NCBI GenBank assembly: GCA_947377275.1 | Contig: CANCFV010000007.1 | Span: 1-64,000, forward strand | Reading direction: 5' to 3' | Length of the DNA stretch: 64,000 nt | From: Burkholderiales bacterium | GTDB taxonomy: Bacteria > Pseudomonadota > Gammaproteobacteria > Burkholderiales > Burkholderiaceae_C | Shown here: one piece after another, positions 37,803 to 49,099 of the stretch | How the letters are laid out: each line of letters starts with the position of its first letter | How positions within the stretch are numbered: position 1 is the first letter of the stretch | Made by a program: the position numbers and the translations under genes | Notes under the pieces: model-generated | Databases searched by the model: none | The model's input: only the letters and a program-made list of their open reading frames with translations | What the model was told of the DNA's origin: nothing

Positions 37803-40800
37803 GCCAGTTGCTGCAAGCCATCGACTTCCCCTTGTGGGGCAGCCGCCTGATCGAGGCCAGCGCGGGCACCGGCAAAACCTGGACTATTGCCGCGCTGTAC
37901 CTGCGCCTGGTGCTGGGGCATGGCGATACCAAGCCCCTGCGTCCGGCCGACATCCTGGTGATGACCTTCACCCGCGCCGCCACACGCGAGCTGTCTGACC
38001 GCATCCGCTCCCGCTTGATCGAGGCGGCCAAGTGCTTCCGGGGCCAAGCTGAGGTGGCCGCGCACGACGCCTTGCTGCGCGACCTGCTGGATGCCTACCC
38101 GCCCGGTACCGCCCGCGACAACGCCGGTTGGCGCCTGGCCACCGCCGCCGAAAGCATGGACGACGCGGCCGTGCACACCATCGACGCTTGGTGCCAGCGC
38201 ATGTTGCGCGAACACGCCTTTGACAGCGGCAACCTGTTCTCTGAAGAACTCATGGCCGACGAGCGCGCCTTGCTGACCGAGGCCGTGCAGGACTACTGGC
38301 GGCAGCAGTGCTACCCCTTGTCAGAGGAGTTGCTCGACGAGGTGCTGGGCATCTGGAAGGGCGTTGACGCGCTGGTGCAAGACATGGCCAGCCTGGTCGA
38401 CCAGGACCGGCCTGCTTCTGATGTGAGCGGCACCCTGGTCGACTGCCTGGCGCGCCAGTTGGTGGCTTTGCGCGAGGCCTTGTCCGTCCTCAAAGCGGGC
38501 TGGGCCGATCGGGCGCCCGCCATGCGGCAGTGGTTGAGCGATCAAGTGGCGCGCAAAGACTGCCCCTGGGACAAACGCAAGCTGGCCGAACGCCACTTCA
38601 CCGATTGGCTGGAGGCCTTGGCGACCTGGGCGCAAGACCCTGGCATGGTGATGCCCGCCTTGACCGACACGGCCAAAAAGCGCCTGCAACCCGAAGGCCT
38701 GCTGGAGACCCTCAAGCCCGACCACGCCGCGCCCGACCTGCCCGACCACTTCGCCGCCTTTGCCGACCTGATCGCTGGCCTGGATGCCTTGCCCCAAGCC
38801 GCCGAGCCGTGCCGCCTGCACGCCGCTCATCACGTGGCCCAGCGGCTGGCCCACCTCAAGCGCCAGGCCGGCACCTTTGGTTTTGCCGACATGCAGCACC
38901 GCCTGGTCAAGGCGCTCAGCGGCCCGCATGGCGAGCGCTTGCGCGAACGCATGATCGCGCAGTACCCCGTGGCCCTGATCGACGAGTTCCAGGACACCTC
39001 GCCCCTGCAATACCGGCTGTTTGACCTGATCTACCGAACCGCCAGCAACGACCGCCACAGCGCCTTGCTCTTGATTGGCGACCCCAAGCAGTCCATCTAC
39101 GGCTTCCGTGGCGCCGACATCTACAGCTACCTTCAGGCCCGACAGGCCACCGAGGGGCGCCATTACATGCTGGGCACCAACCACCGCTCCAGCGCCGCCT
39201 TGGTCAACGCTGTCAACCAGTGGTTTGAGCAGGCCGAGCTGCGGCCAGGCGAGGGCGCTTTCATGTTCCGTATGGGCGAGGCTGAATCGCAAGCTGCGTC
39301 CAACCCCTTGCCCTTCGTGCCGGTCGATGCCCGAGGTCGGGCCGAGTCCTTTGTGGACGCGAACGGTGTGGTGCCCGCACTGAGCATCCAGCACGACCTC
39401 ACCTTGCGCTCGGCCAACGACAGCCGACGCTTGTATGCCGGCCGTTGCGCCGAGCAGATCGTGCACTGGCTCAACGACCCGCAAGCCGGCTTTGCTCAGC
39501 CAGATGGCCTGTTCAAGCGCCTGCGCCCGGCCGACGTCGCGGTGCTGGTGCGCACGGGCAAGGAGGCTCAGGCGATTCAGCGCGAGTTGCGCAAGCGGGG
39601 CGTTGCCTCTGTTTACTTGTCGGACAAGGACTCGGTGCTGGAAAGCCCTGAGGCACACGACCTGCTGCGCTGGCTGCGCGCCGTGGCTTCGCCAATGGAT
39701 GCGCGACTCGTGCGCTCCGCTTTGGCCACATCCACCTTGAGCCTGGGCATGGCCGAGCTGCACGAGCTGGCCCACAACGACGAGGCCTTTGACGCCCGCA
39801 GCGAGCAACTGCGTGGCCTGCACAGCGTCTGGCAGAGCCAGGGCGTGTTGACCATGTTGCGCCAGACCCTGCACCAGCTCGACCTGCCGGCCAAGTGGCT
39901 GCCCCAGCCCGGCGGCGAGCGGCGCCTGACCAATGTGCTGCACTTGGCCGAGTTGATGCAGGCGGCCAGTGCGCAGCTCGATGGCGAGCAAGCCCTGATC
40001 CGTTGGCTGCAAGGTCAGTTGCAAGACGCCCGCAACCGCAGCGACGAACAGATCGTGCGCTTGGAAAGCGATGCCGACCTGGTCAAAGTGGTGACCGTGC
40101 ACAAGAGCAAAGGCCTGGAGTACCCCGTGGTGTGCCTGCCCTTTGCCTGCAGCTTCCGCAAGGTCGATGGCCGGCGCACGTCCTACGTCAAGTTGCCCGA
40201 TGACCAAGGCGCGCAACACCTGCACCTCACCCTCGACAAAGCCAAGTTGGCGCAGGCCGATCGAGAGCGCCTGCGCGAAGACCTGCGCCTGCTGTACGTG
40301 GCGCTCACCCGGGCCCGCCACACCACGTGGATGGGTTTTGCGGCGCTCAAAGAAGGTCGCAGCCAGGCATGCATCACCCATCGCAGTGCCGCTGGCTACT
40401 TGCTGCTGGGTCCCAATGAGGCACCTGCCGATGCGCTGCTGCCGCCACTGGAGGCTTTGGCCCAGCGATGCCCTGGCATCACCTTGCACCCCACACACGA
40501 CGAGCGCGTGCTCACGCCCGTGCAGCCGCGCAGTGGTTCGCTCGACCTGCTGGACCCACCGGCCTACCGTGCTGACTTCGATCGCCGCTGGACGATTGGC
40601 AGCTTCTCGTCGCTGGTGCGGGCGCTGGCGCACACGACATCCAGCTTGTCGTCCGCCCCACGACTCAGACCGGCCGATGATGAGGCCATGCCCGTGTCTG
40701 CCGAAGGCGAAATGCCTCTGGATGCCGATGAACACAGCCCTTTGAGCGCTCAGGCCGCGCGCCTGGCCGCGCAAGGCTTGACCACGCTGGATGCGGCCAA

Positions 40801-41590
40801 CGCCAACGCCAAACTTTTGGCGGGTGCTGCACCCGCCAGCCCCGCTTGGCACCGCTTCACCCGCGGCGCCGTGGCCGGCAACTTCTTGCACGACCAGTTG
40901 GAGTGGCTGGCCCTCGATGGCTTCGCTTTGGGGCACGATGACCCTGCCAGGTCGGCCACTTCGGCTCAACTGGCTGAGCGCCTGCGCCGCCGATGCGAGC
41001 GCAGCGGCCGCGGTGAGCAAGCCGACGATGTCGTGCACTGGCTCAGCACCTTGGTGCGGACACCCTTGCCCGAGGTGGGGGGCACTTTGCAGACGCTGGA
41101 CCGCGTCCTGCCTGAAATGGAGTTCTGGCTGCCGGCAGGGCGCTTGTCGGCCGCGCAGCTCGATGCCGCCTGCGGCCGCCACCTGCTCAGCCAGCGAGAG
41201 CGGCCCACCTTGCCCGAGCGCGAGCTGCACGGCATGCTCATGGGCTTTGCCGACTTGGTGTTCGAGCACGAGGGGCGTTTTTGGGTGCTCGACTACAAGT
41301 CCAACCACTTGGGTGACACGGGCCAGGCCTACCACCGTGATGCGCTGGAGGCTGCCATGGCCGAGCACCGCTACGACGTGCAAGCCGCCATTTACCTGCT
41401 GGCTTTGCACCGCCTGCTGCGCGACCGCTTGGGCGCCGCTTACGACCCGGCGCAGCACTTGGGTGGCGCGGTGTACCTTTTCTTGCGCGGCATCGACGGG
41501 CCAGAGCGAGGTTGCTACCTGGTGCCGCCTCACCTGCCTCTGTTGGCCGAGCTGGACGCCATGCTGGCGCATGAAGGGGAGGGCGCATGA
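37799..41590 (+). CDS. recB: Exodeoxyribonuclease V subunit beta
   Basis: [26 protein letters not shown] (Walker A), [27 protein letters not shown] nuclease motif. Confidence 0.95.
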   Translation: MSQLLQAIDFPLWGSRLIEASAGTGKTWTIAALYLRLVLGHGDTKPLRPADILVMTFTRAATRELSDRIRSRLIEAAKCFRGQAEVAAHDALLRDLLDAYPPGTARDNAGWRLATAAESMDDAAVHTIDAWCQRMLREHAFDSGNLFSEELMADERALLTEAVQDYWRQQCYPLSEELLDEVLGIWKGVDALVQDMASLVDQDRPASDVSGTLVDCLARQLVALREALSVLKAGWADRAPAMRQWLSDQVARKDCPWDKRKLAERHFTDWLEALATWAQDPGMVMPALTDTAKKRLQPEGLLETLKPDHAAPDLPDHFAAFADLIAGLDALPQAAEPCRLHAAHHVAQRLAHLKRQAGTFGFADMQHRLVKALSGPHGERLRERMIAQYPVALIDEFQDTSPLQYRLFDLIYRTASNDRHSALLLIGDPKQSIYGFRGADIYSYLQARQATEGRHYMLGTNHRSSAALVNAVNQWFEQAELRPGEGAFMFRMGEAESQAASNPLPFVPVDARGRAESFVDANGVVPALSIQHDLTLRSANDSRRLYAGRCAEQIVHWLNDPQAGFAQPDGLFKRLRPADVAVLVRTGKEAQAIQRELRKRGVASVYLSDKDSVLESPEAHDLLRWLRAVASPMDARLVRSALATSTLSLGMAELHELAHNDEAFDARSEQLRGLHSVWQSQGVLTMLRQTLHQLDLPAKWLPQPGGERRLTNVLHLAELMQAASAQLDGEQALIRWLQGQLQDARNRSDEQIVRLESDADLVKVVTVHKSKGLEYPVVCLPFACSFRKVDGRRTSYVKLPDDQGAQHLHLTLDKAKLAQADRERLREDLRLLYVALTRARHTTWMGFAALKEGRSQACITHRSAAGYLLLGPNEAPADALLPPLEALAQRCPGITLHPTHDERVLTPVQPRSGSLDLLDPPAYRADFDRRWTIGSFSSLVRALAHTTSSLSSAPRLRPADDEAMPVSAEGEMPLDADEHSPLSAQAARLAAQGLTTLDAANANAKLLAGAAPASPAWHRFTRGAVAGNFLHDQLEWLALDGFALGHDDPARSATSAQLAERLRRRCERSGRGEQADDVVHWLSTLVRTPLPEVGGTLQTLDRVLPEMEFWLPAGRLSAAQLDAACGRHLLSQRERPTLPERELHGMLMGFADLVFEHEGRFWVLDYKSNHLGDTGQAYHRDALEAAMAEHRYDVQAAIYLLALHRLLRDRLGAAYDPAQHLGGAVYLFLRGIDGPERGCYLVPPHLPLLAELDAMLAHEGEGA

Positions 41591-43680
41591 GCCGAAGCAG
41601 CCTCCACAGGCCAGGCGCGGTGAACCCGGCGCAAGCCGGCTTGTTCGATGTGCAGCGCTGCACGGGTGCCGAGATGCTGGCCACCTTGCAAACCTGGCGA
41701 GATGCCGGTTGGTTGCGACGCATTGACACGGCCTTGGCCGCCTTCGTGCTAGAGCGCGACCCCGACGCCTCTGCCGCCGTGCTGATGGCCACGGCCTTGC
41801 TGGCCCACATGGAAGGCCGTGGCCACACCTGTTTGCCGCTGAGCACCTTGGTCAGCCCCCCTGCGGCCTTGCTGGGCTGGCCTGCACCCGCGCCCGAGGC
41901 GCTGGCGCACGCCTGGGTGAACCTGCCCGCCACCTTGCCCGATTGGCTGTCTGCGTTGCAGGGCCAGTGCGTGGTCGACGATGCCGCGCGGCCCCTGGCC
42001 GCGCCCGACGAGGCCGAAGCCCCACCCCTGGTGCTGGGTGGCACGCCGGGTGAGCCTTTGCTGTACCTGCGCCGTTACTGGGACTTCGAAAACGCCGTCG
42101 CCCGTCAGGTGCTGGCCCGTGCGCAACCGCAGCCTGGCTTGAGCGAGCCCGCGGTGCGGCAGTGGCTGGACCGCTTTTTCGGCGCATCCAACCCCGATCG
42201 CATCGATTGGCAAAAGCTGGCCTGCGGCATGGCGCTGCGCAGCCGCTTCACCGTCATCACCGGCGGCCCCGGCACCGGCAAGACTTACACGGCCGCGCGC
42301 CTGCTGGCATTGCTGTTCGCGGTCAGCCCAGACCCTGATCGTTTGCGCGTGGGCTTGGCCGCGCCCACCGGCAAGGCGGCGGCGCGCCTCAAGCAGTCCA
42401 TCGACTCGGCCCTGGCAGGCTTGAGCGAACGCGTGGGCGACACGCTTGGCTTGGCCGCGCTCACGCAGCGCATCGGCGCGGCCCGCACCCTGCACAGCCT
42501 GCTCGGCGCGCGGCCCGACACACGCCGCATGCGCTTCCACGCGGGCAACCCTTTGGATGTGGACGTGCTCATCGTGGACGAGGCCTCCATGATCCACCTG
42601 GAGATGATGGCCGCGCTGCTCGACGCCTTGCCACCCCACGCCTGCCTGATCCTGCTGGGTGACAAGGACCAGCTCGCTTCGGTGGAGGCCGGCGCCGTGT
42701 TGGGCGACCTGTGCCAAGACGCTGCTGCGGGCTGCTACAGCGCCGCCACATCGGCCTATGCACAAGCGGTGTGCGGCGTGCGCTTACCGAGCGATGTGTT
42801 GGCCGAACCTGCGCCACTGCTGGCCCAGCACACGGTCATGCTGCGCGAAAGTCGGCGCTTTGGTGGCCCCATTGGCCAGCTGGCTTTGGCGGTCAACGCG
42901 GGCGACTTCCATGCGGCCCAGGCCGTGCTGCAAGGCGATGCAAGCGGATCGGTGCACACCGAGGCCGATCCGCAGCCCGCCACCATCTGGCGCCTGGCCT
43001 CACGCGGCCGCCTCAGTGCTGCGGGGCCGCAAGCCAGCTACGAGGCCTACCTCAGCGCCATCCGGCAACGTCCGTCGCCCGGCGAGGGCGATGCCTCCAC
43101 ACAGCCTCATGAGGCCTGGGTCAAGTCCGTGCTGATCGCCTTCGAGCGTTGCCGCGTGCTGTGTGCCGTGCGCGAGGGCGAGTGGGGCACGCAAGGCCTG
43201 AACCGCGCCATTGAGAAAACGCTGGCCGATGGCGGTTGGCTCAAGCCGCGCGGCGAGTGGTACGTCGGGCGCCCGGTCATGGTCACGCGCAACGACGCGG
43301 GTCTGGGCGTGTTCAACGGCGACATCGGCATCACCCTGCCGGCCAGCACGGCGAATGCGGGCTTGCGCGTGTACTTCCTCGATGGCGACACGCTGCGCTC
43401 GGTCGGCGTGAGCCGCCTGGCCCACACCGAAACCGCCTTTGCCATGACGGTGCACAAGAGCCAGGGCTCCGAGTTCGAGCACACCATCCTGGTCTTGCCG
43501 CCCTATGGCGGCAGCCTGATCAACCGCGAACTCGTCTACACCGGCATCACGCGGGCGCGTCAGGCCTTCACCTTGGTCTCAGCGCAGCCTGACTTGCTGC
43601 GTGCCGCATTGCAGCAGCCCACGCAGCGCGCCAGCGGTTTGTTGAGCTTGCTCGGGTCTAGCCCAAGCAGCGCAGCCTGA
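41587..43680 (+). CDS. recD: Exodeoxyribonuclease V subunit alpha
   Basis: VITGGPGTGKTYTAARLLALL, LIVDEASMI, MTVHKSQGSEFEH. Confidence 0.95.
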   Translation: MSRSSLHRPGAVNPAQAGLFDVQRCTGAEMLATLQTWRDAGWLRRIDTALAAFVLERDPDASAAVLMATALLAHMEGRGHTCLPLSTLVSPPAALLGWPAPAPEALAHAWVNLPATLPDWLSALQGQCVVDDAARPLAAPDEAEAPPLVLGGTPGEPLLYLRRYWDFENAVARQVLARAQPQPGLSEPAVRQWLDRFFGASNPDRIDWQKLACGMALRSRFTVITGGPGTGKTYTAARLLALLFAVSPDPDRLRVGLAAPTGKAAARLKQSIDSALAGLSERVGDTLGLAALTQRIGAARTLHSLLGARPDTRRMRFHAGNPLDVDVLIVDEASMIHLEMMAALLDALPPHACLILLGDKDQLASVEAGAVLGDLCQDAAAGCYSAATSAYAQAVCGVRLPSDVLAEPAPLLAQHTVMLRESRRFGGPIGQLALAVNAGDFHAAQAVLQGDASGSVHTEADPQPATIWRLASRGRLSAAGPQASYEAYLSAIRQRPSPGEGDASTQPHEAWVKSVLIAFERCRVLCAVREGEWGTQGLNRAIEKTLADGGWLKPRGEWYVGRPVMVTRNDAGLGVFNGDIGITLPASTANAGLRVYFLDGDTLRSVGVSRLAHTETAFAMTVHKSQGSEFEHTILVLPPYGGSLINRELVYTGITRARQAFTLVSAQPDLLRAALQQPTQRASGLLSLLGSSPSSAA

Positions 43681-43700
43681 GCCAAGGCCCAGGCCGGGCG

Positions 43701-44750
43701 TCAAGGCGCCGGGTTGGGGTGACGCTTGTGGATCGCTTCGATGCCGTCCAGCACCTCTTGCGGCCGCGTCACATCGAGGCTGGCGATGTTGCTGCGCAGT
43801 TGCGCCAGTGAGGTCGCCCCGATGATGTTGGACGTGACGAAGTCGCGGCTGTTCACAAAGGCCAGCGCGCCTTGCGCAGGGTCGATGCCGTGCCGGTTGA
43901 ACAGCTTCACGTACTGGTAGGCGGCCTGCTCGGTGGGCTCGTTGGTGTAGCGCGTGAAGCGGTCAAACAAGGTGATGCGGCCATCGGCAGGGCGCTGTCC
44001 GGCCAGGTACTTGCCACTGAGCACGCCAAAGGCCAGGGGCGAATAGGCCAGCAAGCCCACGTCTTCACGGATGGCCATTTCGGCCAGGCCGATCTCGAAC
44101 GTGCGGTTGACCAGGCTGTAGGGGTTCTGGATGCTCACCACGCGCGGCAGCTTTAAATGCTCAGCGGCATTCAAAAAGCGGCTCACGCCCCATGGCGTCT
44201 CGTTCGACAAGGCCACATGCCGCACCTTGCCGCTTTGCACCAGTTCTTGCAGGGCGGACAAGGTTTCCTCGATGGGCACGGTGTCTTCGTCCTTCACATA
44301 CACATAGCCCAACTGGCCAAACATATTGGTTGATCGGTCGGGCCAGTGCAGCTGGTACAGGTCGATGTGGTCGGTCTGCAGGCGCTGCAGGCTGTCGTTC
44401 ACGGCCTCAAAGAGGTTGGTCTTGTTGAACGACAAGCGCCCACCTCGGATGTGCGAGGGCCGCATCGCTTGGCGCGACGGACCTGCGGCCTTGGTGGCCA
44501 GCACGATGTCATTGCGGCGGCCTGTGCGCTTGAGCCAGGTGCCGATGTATTGCTCGGTGCGGCCTTGGGTGTCAGGACGCGGTGGCACGGGGTACATCTC
44601 GGCCGTGTCGATCAGGGTGATGCCGGCGTCCAGCGCCACATCCAGTTGTTCGTGCGCTTCGGCCTCGGTGTTTTGCTGGCCCCAGGTCATGGTGCCCAGC
44701 GCAATGGCGCTGACCTGGATGCCGGTGCGGCCGAGTGGACGGTATTGCAT
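43701..44750 (-). CDS. Aldo/keto reductase (Tas-like)
   Basis: MQYRPLGRTGIQVSAIALGTMTWGQQNTEAEAHEQLDVALDAGITLIDTAEMYPVP. Confidence 0.9.
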   Translation of the reverse strand: MQYRPLGRTGIQVSAIALGTMTWGQQNTEAEAHEQLDVALDAGITLIDTAEMYPVPPRPDTQGRTEQYIGTWLKRTGRRNDIVLATKAAGPSRQAMRPSHIRGGRLSFNKTNLFEAVNDSLQRLQTDHIDLYQLHWPDRSTNMFGQLGYVYVKDEDTVPIEETLSALQELVQSGKVRHVALSNETPWGVSRFLNAAEHLKLPRVVSIQNPYSLVNRTFEIGLAEMAIREDVGLLAYSPLAFGVLSGKYLAGQRPADGRITLFDRFTRYTNEPTEQAAYQYVKLFNRHGIDPAQGALAFVNSRDFVTSNIIGATSLAQLRSNIASLDVTRPQEVLDGIEAIHKRHPNPAP

Positions 44751-44886
44751 GTGCGTTCCCAAAAAGAGGTGTTGATGCGCGTCGCTTGTGAGGTTTTTAC
44801 GAATCTTTGCGCTCTGGCGACAACCAAAGAAGCCACGACTTCGTTGTCAATCGGTAGGCTGTTCAGTCTGACCCTGACCACACAAC

Positions 44887-46398
44887 ATGACCCTCCGTGC
44901 CATTTTGACCCGATTGCTGTTGGCGTGCTTGTGCGCCATGGCCGTGCCTTGCCGCGCGGACACGGCCTCTGACGCGCTGTGGCTCAACCGGCTCACTTAT
45001 GGGCTGACCAGCCAGAGCCTGGCCGACTGGCAAACACTGGGGCGAAAGGCTTACTTGCAAGCCCAATTGCACCCACCGGCCACCGACGACCTGCCCCCCT
45101 TGGCGCAGCAGCAAATGGCAGACACCCATGCCGCTCAAGCGGCTTTGCCCGAGCTGGTGGTGCGCTTGCGAGACGAGCGAAAGCGCATCAACACCCTGAG
45201 CGAGACCGACAAGCAAGCCGCGCGAAGCGCTTGGCAGCAACAGGCCCAGTTGGCCCAGCAAGATGCGGCCAAACGGCACGTCTGGCGTGCGCTGTACTCG
45301 CCATGGCAGGTGCGCGAGCAAATGAGCTGGTTCTGGCTCAACCACTTCAACGTGTTGGGCAGCAAGGGGCAGATCCGCTGGCTCGTGTCTGACTACGAAG
45401 ACTCGGCCATCCGACCGCATGCCTTGGGGCGTTTCAAAGACCTGGTCATGGCCACGCTCACGCACCCGGCCATGCTGGAATACCTCGACAACACCCAGAA
45501 CGCGGTCGGTCGCCTCAACGAGAACCACGCCCGCGAACTGCTGGAGCTGCACACCATGGGTGTGGATGCCGGGTACACCCAGCAAGACGTGCAGAACCTG
45601 GCTCGCCTGTTGACCGGTCTGGGCGTGGACTTTGACGGCGAGCCGCCACGGCTCAAGCCCTCGCTGCAGGCTGCTTATCGCTCAGGGCCGGGCTGGGAGT
45701 TCAACCCCAATCGGCATGACTTTGATGAGAAGGTGATCCTGGGCACCCGCATCACGGGCCAAGGCTGGCCAGAGATCGAGCAGGCCGTGGACCTGATCTG
45801 CGCGCAGCCGGCCACCGCGCGCTTCATCAGCCGGCAGATGGCCCTGTACTTCTTGGGCCACGAGCCCTCGCAAGCCTTGTCTGAGCATATGGCCAAGCGC
45901 TTCACGCAAAGTGGCGGTGACATCGCCCAGACCTTGGCCGTGCTGTTCGACAGCCGCGATTTCACCGACAGCCTGGGGCAGGCCACGCGCGACCCGGTTC
46001 ACTACGTTTTCGCTGCCGTGCGCTTTGCCTACGACGGCAAGGTCGTCAGCAACGTCAAGCCCGTGGTGCAGTGGCTTAACCAGTTGGGCGAGGGGCTGTA
46101 CGCCCGCACCACGCCCGATGGGTACAGCCTGCAAGCCTCAGCGTGGACCAGTTCCGGCCAAATGACCCGTCGCTTCGAGTTGGCCAGGACCTTGGGTGCC
46201 AACGCGAGCGGCTTGTTCAGCGACGACGATGGCAAACCCACCTCCGCCATCGGCTTTCCTCAGCTGAGCAACCGCTTGTTCTACAGCGCCTTGGAGTCAA
46301 GCTTGACAGAGCGAACCAAGCAGGTCTTGGCTCAAACCAACAGCGCCAACGAGTGGAACGCCGTGCTCTTGTCTTCACCAGAATGGATGCAGCGATGA
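44887..46398 (+). CDS. DUF1800 family protein
   Basis: LWLNRLTYGLT..., NENHARELLELHTMGVDAGYTQQDVQNLARLLTG. Confidence 0.88.
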   Translation: MTLRAILTRLLLACLCAMAVPCRADTASDALWLNRLTYGLTSQSLADWQTLGRKAYLQAQLHPPATDDLPPLAQQQMADTHAAQAALPELVVRLRDERKRINTLSETDKQAARSAWQQQAQLAQQDAAKRHVWRALYSPWQVREQMSWFWLNHFNVLGSKGQIRWLVSDYEDSAIRPHALGRFKDLVMATLTHPAMLEYLDNTQNAVGRLNENHARELLELHTMGVDAGYTQQDVQNLARLLTGLGVDFDGEPPRLKPSLQAAYRSGPGWEFNPNRHDFDEKVILGTRITGQGWPEIEQAVDLICAQPATARFISRQMALYFLGHEPSQALSEHMAKRFTQSGGDIAQTLAVLFDSRDFTDSLGQATRDPVHYVFAAVRFAYDGKVVSNVKPVVQWLNQLGEGLYARTTPDGYSLQASAWTSSGQMTRRFELARTLGANASGLFSDDDGKPTSAIGFPQLSNRLFYSALESSLTERTKQVLAQTNSANEWNAVLLSSPEWMQR

Positions 46399-47603
46399 GC
46401 GATCAAACCCCGTGGTCTCGAAGGCAGTGGCTCCAAGGTGCGGCCGCCACATCGCTGAGTTGCTTGGGTGCCAAGGCCTGGTCTGCCCCCACCGCGGATG
46501 CCCGCTTCTTGATGGTGTTTCTGCGAGGGGGTTGCGACGCGCTCAGTGTGTTGGCGCCCATGGGCAGCGATGCCTATCAAGAGGCTCGCCCCAACATCGC
46601 CTTGGCCAGGCCAGAGCCGGCATCAGACAAGGCGGCGGTGCGTCTGGATGCCGACTGGGGCTTGCATCCGGCCCTCAGGGACAGCCTCTGGCCCCTGTGG
46701 CAAGCGCGGCAAATCGCGTTCACCCCGTTCTCTGGCACGCCCGACCTCTCGCGCAGCCACTTCGAAACGCAAGACACCGTCGAGGCCGGCTATGCGCAGG
46801 ATGCGCGTCGCGACCCTGGCAGCGGCTGGCTCAACCGCCTGGCCATCGAGCTGTCGGGCCGTGCGTCGGCGGTGTCGTTCACCGATGGACTGCCTCTGAT
46901 CATGCAAGGCGAGGCGTCCGTGCCCAACCTCTCGCTCAAAGGCAACGCCAAAGGGCGCTTGGACGAGCGGCAAATGGGCCTGTTGGCCCAGCTCTATGAA
47001 GGACACAAGCTGAGTGGCGCGGTCAACGAAGGGTTCTCGCTCAGGCGGGACGTGACCATGGCCATGGACGCCGAGCAGATGGCCGCCAACCGCCAGGCGA
47101 TGTCGGCCAAAGGCTTTGAGCTGGAGGCCCAGCGCATGGCCCGCCTGATGCAAGAGCGCTTCCAAGTGGGCTTCATCGATGTGGGCGGGTGGGACACCCA
47201 CGTCAACCAGGGTGCATCGCAAGGCACCCTGGCCAGCAACCTGGGCAATCTAGGCGCGGGCTTGGCCACCTTCGCGCGCGAAATGGGCCCGCTGTGGGGC
47301 AAAACCACGGTCTGGGTGGTGTCTGAGTTCGGCCGCACCTTCCGTGAAAACGGCTCGCGCGGGACCGACCACGGTCACGGCTCGGTGTGCTGGTGGCTGG
47401 GCGGCGGCGTGCAGGGCGGGCGCGTGCTGGGCAGGCAGGTGCCGCTCAACTTGGCCACCTTGAACCAGGGGCGCGATGTGCCCGTGTTGCAAGACAACCG
47501 CGACATGCTGGGGCCGGTGCTGTCTCGCATGTTCGGGCTGTCGGCTGCAGCGGTGCAGCGTGTGTTGCCGCAGTCTCGTCCGCTGGACCTGGGGCTGGTG
47601 TGA
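46395..47603 (+). CDS. DUF1501 family protein
   Basis: FLMVFLRGGCDALSVLAP, SEFGRTFRENGSRGTDHGHGSVCWWLGGGV; ATGA overlap with the DUF1800 gene. Confidence 0.88.
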   Translation: MSDQTPWSRRQWLQGAAATSLSCLGAKAWSAPTADARFLMVFLRGGCDALSVLAPMGSDAYQEARPNIALARPEPASDKAAVRLDADWGLHPALRDSLWPLWQARQIAFTPFSGTPDLSRSHFETQDTVEAGYAQDARRDPGSGWLNRLAIELSGRASAVSFTDGLPLIMQGEASVPNLSLKGNAKGRLDERQMGLLAQLYEGHKLSGAVNEGFSLRRDVTMAMDAEQMAANRQAMSAKGFELEAQRMARLMQERFQVGFIDVGGWDTHVNQGASQGTLASNLGNLGAGLATFAREMGPLWGKTTVWVVSEFGRTFRENGSRGTDHGHGSVCWWLGGGVQGGRVLGRQVPLNLATLNQGRDVPVLQDNRDMLGPVLSRMFGLSAAAVQRVLPQSRPLDLGLV

Positions 47604-47678
47604 CGGCGTAGGTGCACAGGGCCGATAAGATGCGGGCTCTGTTCTTGTGGGGCCTGGGCCCTGATCGCAAAGCGCCTC

Positions 47679-48983
47679 ATGTCTCGACTTCACTGGCAAC
47701 GCTGGACCTCGCTGGATTTTTGGATCACCTTGCTGGGGGCTTTGGCCTTGGTTGGCGGGGCCTTCTGGGTCGCCAGCCACTTCATCCAACCGGCTCCGCC
47801 CAAACGCATCGTCATGACCGTCGGGCCCGAAGGCGGCGCCTACGAAGGCTTTGCCAAAGAGTTCCAACTGACCCTGGCCCAAAACGGCATCCAGCTGGAA
47901 CTGCGCACCACCGGTGGTGCCACCGAAGACCTGCGCTTGCTCAATGACCCCGATTCGGGCGTCACCGTGGCCGTGGTGCAGGGTGGCGTCGCCAGCGACG
48001 AAGACGACGAAAACCTCACGAGCCTGGCGGCGCTCTATCGCGAGCCGGTGTGGGTGTTCGTGCGCCAAGGCGTCAAGGCCGAGCGGCTCAGCGAGCTCAA
48101 GGGCCGCAAGCTCTCGATCGGCACCGAGGGCAGTGGCACGCGCAGCTTGGCCTTGCAGCTGCTGCAGGCCAGTGGCATCGATGCCGACAACACCGGGCTG
48201 GCCAATCTGCCGTCTGAGGCTGCAGCAGACCAGTTGCTGGCCAAGCGCCTGGACGCCATCATGGTGGTGGGCGCACCCGAGTCTCGCCTCGTCAACCGCC
48301 TCATGCGCGAGCCCGGCGTGCGCCTGATGGACCTCGCCCAGGCAGAGGCCTACAGCCGTCGCTTTCCCTACCTCTCGCGCATCGTCTTGCCCATGGGCAG
48401 CTTCGACTTGGCCCGCAACGTGCCCGACCACGACGTGACCCTGGTGGCGCCCACCGCCAACCTCGTGGTGCGAGACGACATCCACCCGGCCCTGGTGAAC
48501 CTCATGATGGATGCGGTCACCGACATCGTCGGCGATGCCGGAATGCTGCGTCACGAGGGCGAGTTCCCTTCGTCCAAGGGCGTCGACATCCCCTTGAGCG
48601 AAGACGCCGATCGCTACATGAAGAACGGCCCCTCGTTCCTGCACAAGCACCTCCCGTTCTGGCTGGCTGTGTGGGCCGACCGCCTGGTGGTGCTGTTGAT
48701 CCCCTTGGTGGCCGTGCTGTTGCCGGTGATGCGCTTGGCGCCCTCGGTGTACGCCTGGCGCATCAAGTCGCGCATCTACCGCTGGTATGGGCGGCTCAAG
48801 CAGCTGGAGTTCGAGCTGGACCTCGATGGCAGCCAGCTTGACGCAGCGGGTGCCTTGCTCCGGCTGGACGAGATCGAGCGCGGCGTCAGCCAGATCCGCA
48901 CACCGCTGGCCTTTTCTGAAAACCTCTACAACCTGCGCAGCCACGTCGAGCTGGTGCGCCACCGCTTGAACAAGCTGGTGTGA
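47679..48983 (+). CDS. TAXI family TRAP transporter solute-binding subunit
   Basis: VMTVGPEGGAYEGFAKEFQLTLAQNGI..., LKGRKLSIGTEGSGTRSLALQLLQASGI. Confidence 0.85.
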   Translation: MSRLHWQRWTSLDFWITLLGALALVGGAFWVASHFIQPAPPKRIVMTVGPEGGAYEGFAKEFQLTLAQNGIQLELRTTGGATEDLRLLNDPDSGVTVAVVQGGVASDEDDENLTSLAALYREPVWVFVRQGVKAERLSELKGRKLSIGTEGSGTRSLALQLLQASGIDADNTGLANLPSEAAADQLLAKRLDAIMVVGAPESRLVNRLMREPGVRLMDLAQAEAYSRRFPYLSRIVLPMGSFDLARNVPDHDVTLVAPTANLVVRDDIHPALVNLMMDAVTDIVGDAGMLRHEGEFPSSKGVDIPLSEDADRYMKNGPSFLHKHLPFWLAVWADRLVVLLIPLVAVLLPVMRLAPSVYAWRIKSRIYRWYGRLKQLEFELDLDGSQLDAAGALLRLDEIERGVSQIRTPLAFSENLYNLRSHVELVRHRLNKLV

Positions 48984-49099
48984 CAGATTGCCGCTTTGGG
49001 CCTTGGCAAAGCCCGATGTGCGCCGTGTTGACCCCGTGAAAGCGATAGACCACCACTGAGGCCACAGGCCTAGACTGGATCGCATCACAGGAGGTCGTC

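Noticed and set aside
38321-41572. 1083-aa ORF antisense to recB
   Set aside because: High-GC antisense artefact; recB on the + strand has full helicase and nuclease motifs
44887-47603. DUF1800/DUF1501 pair as a novel system
   Set aside because: A widely occurring gene pair; function poorly known but the arrangement itself is not new
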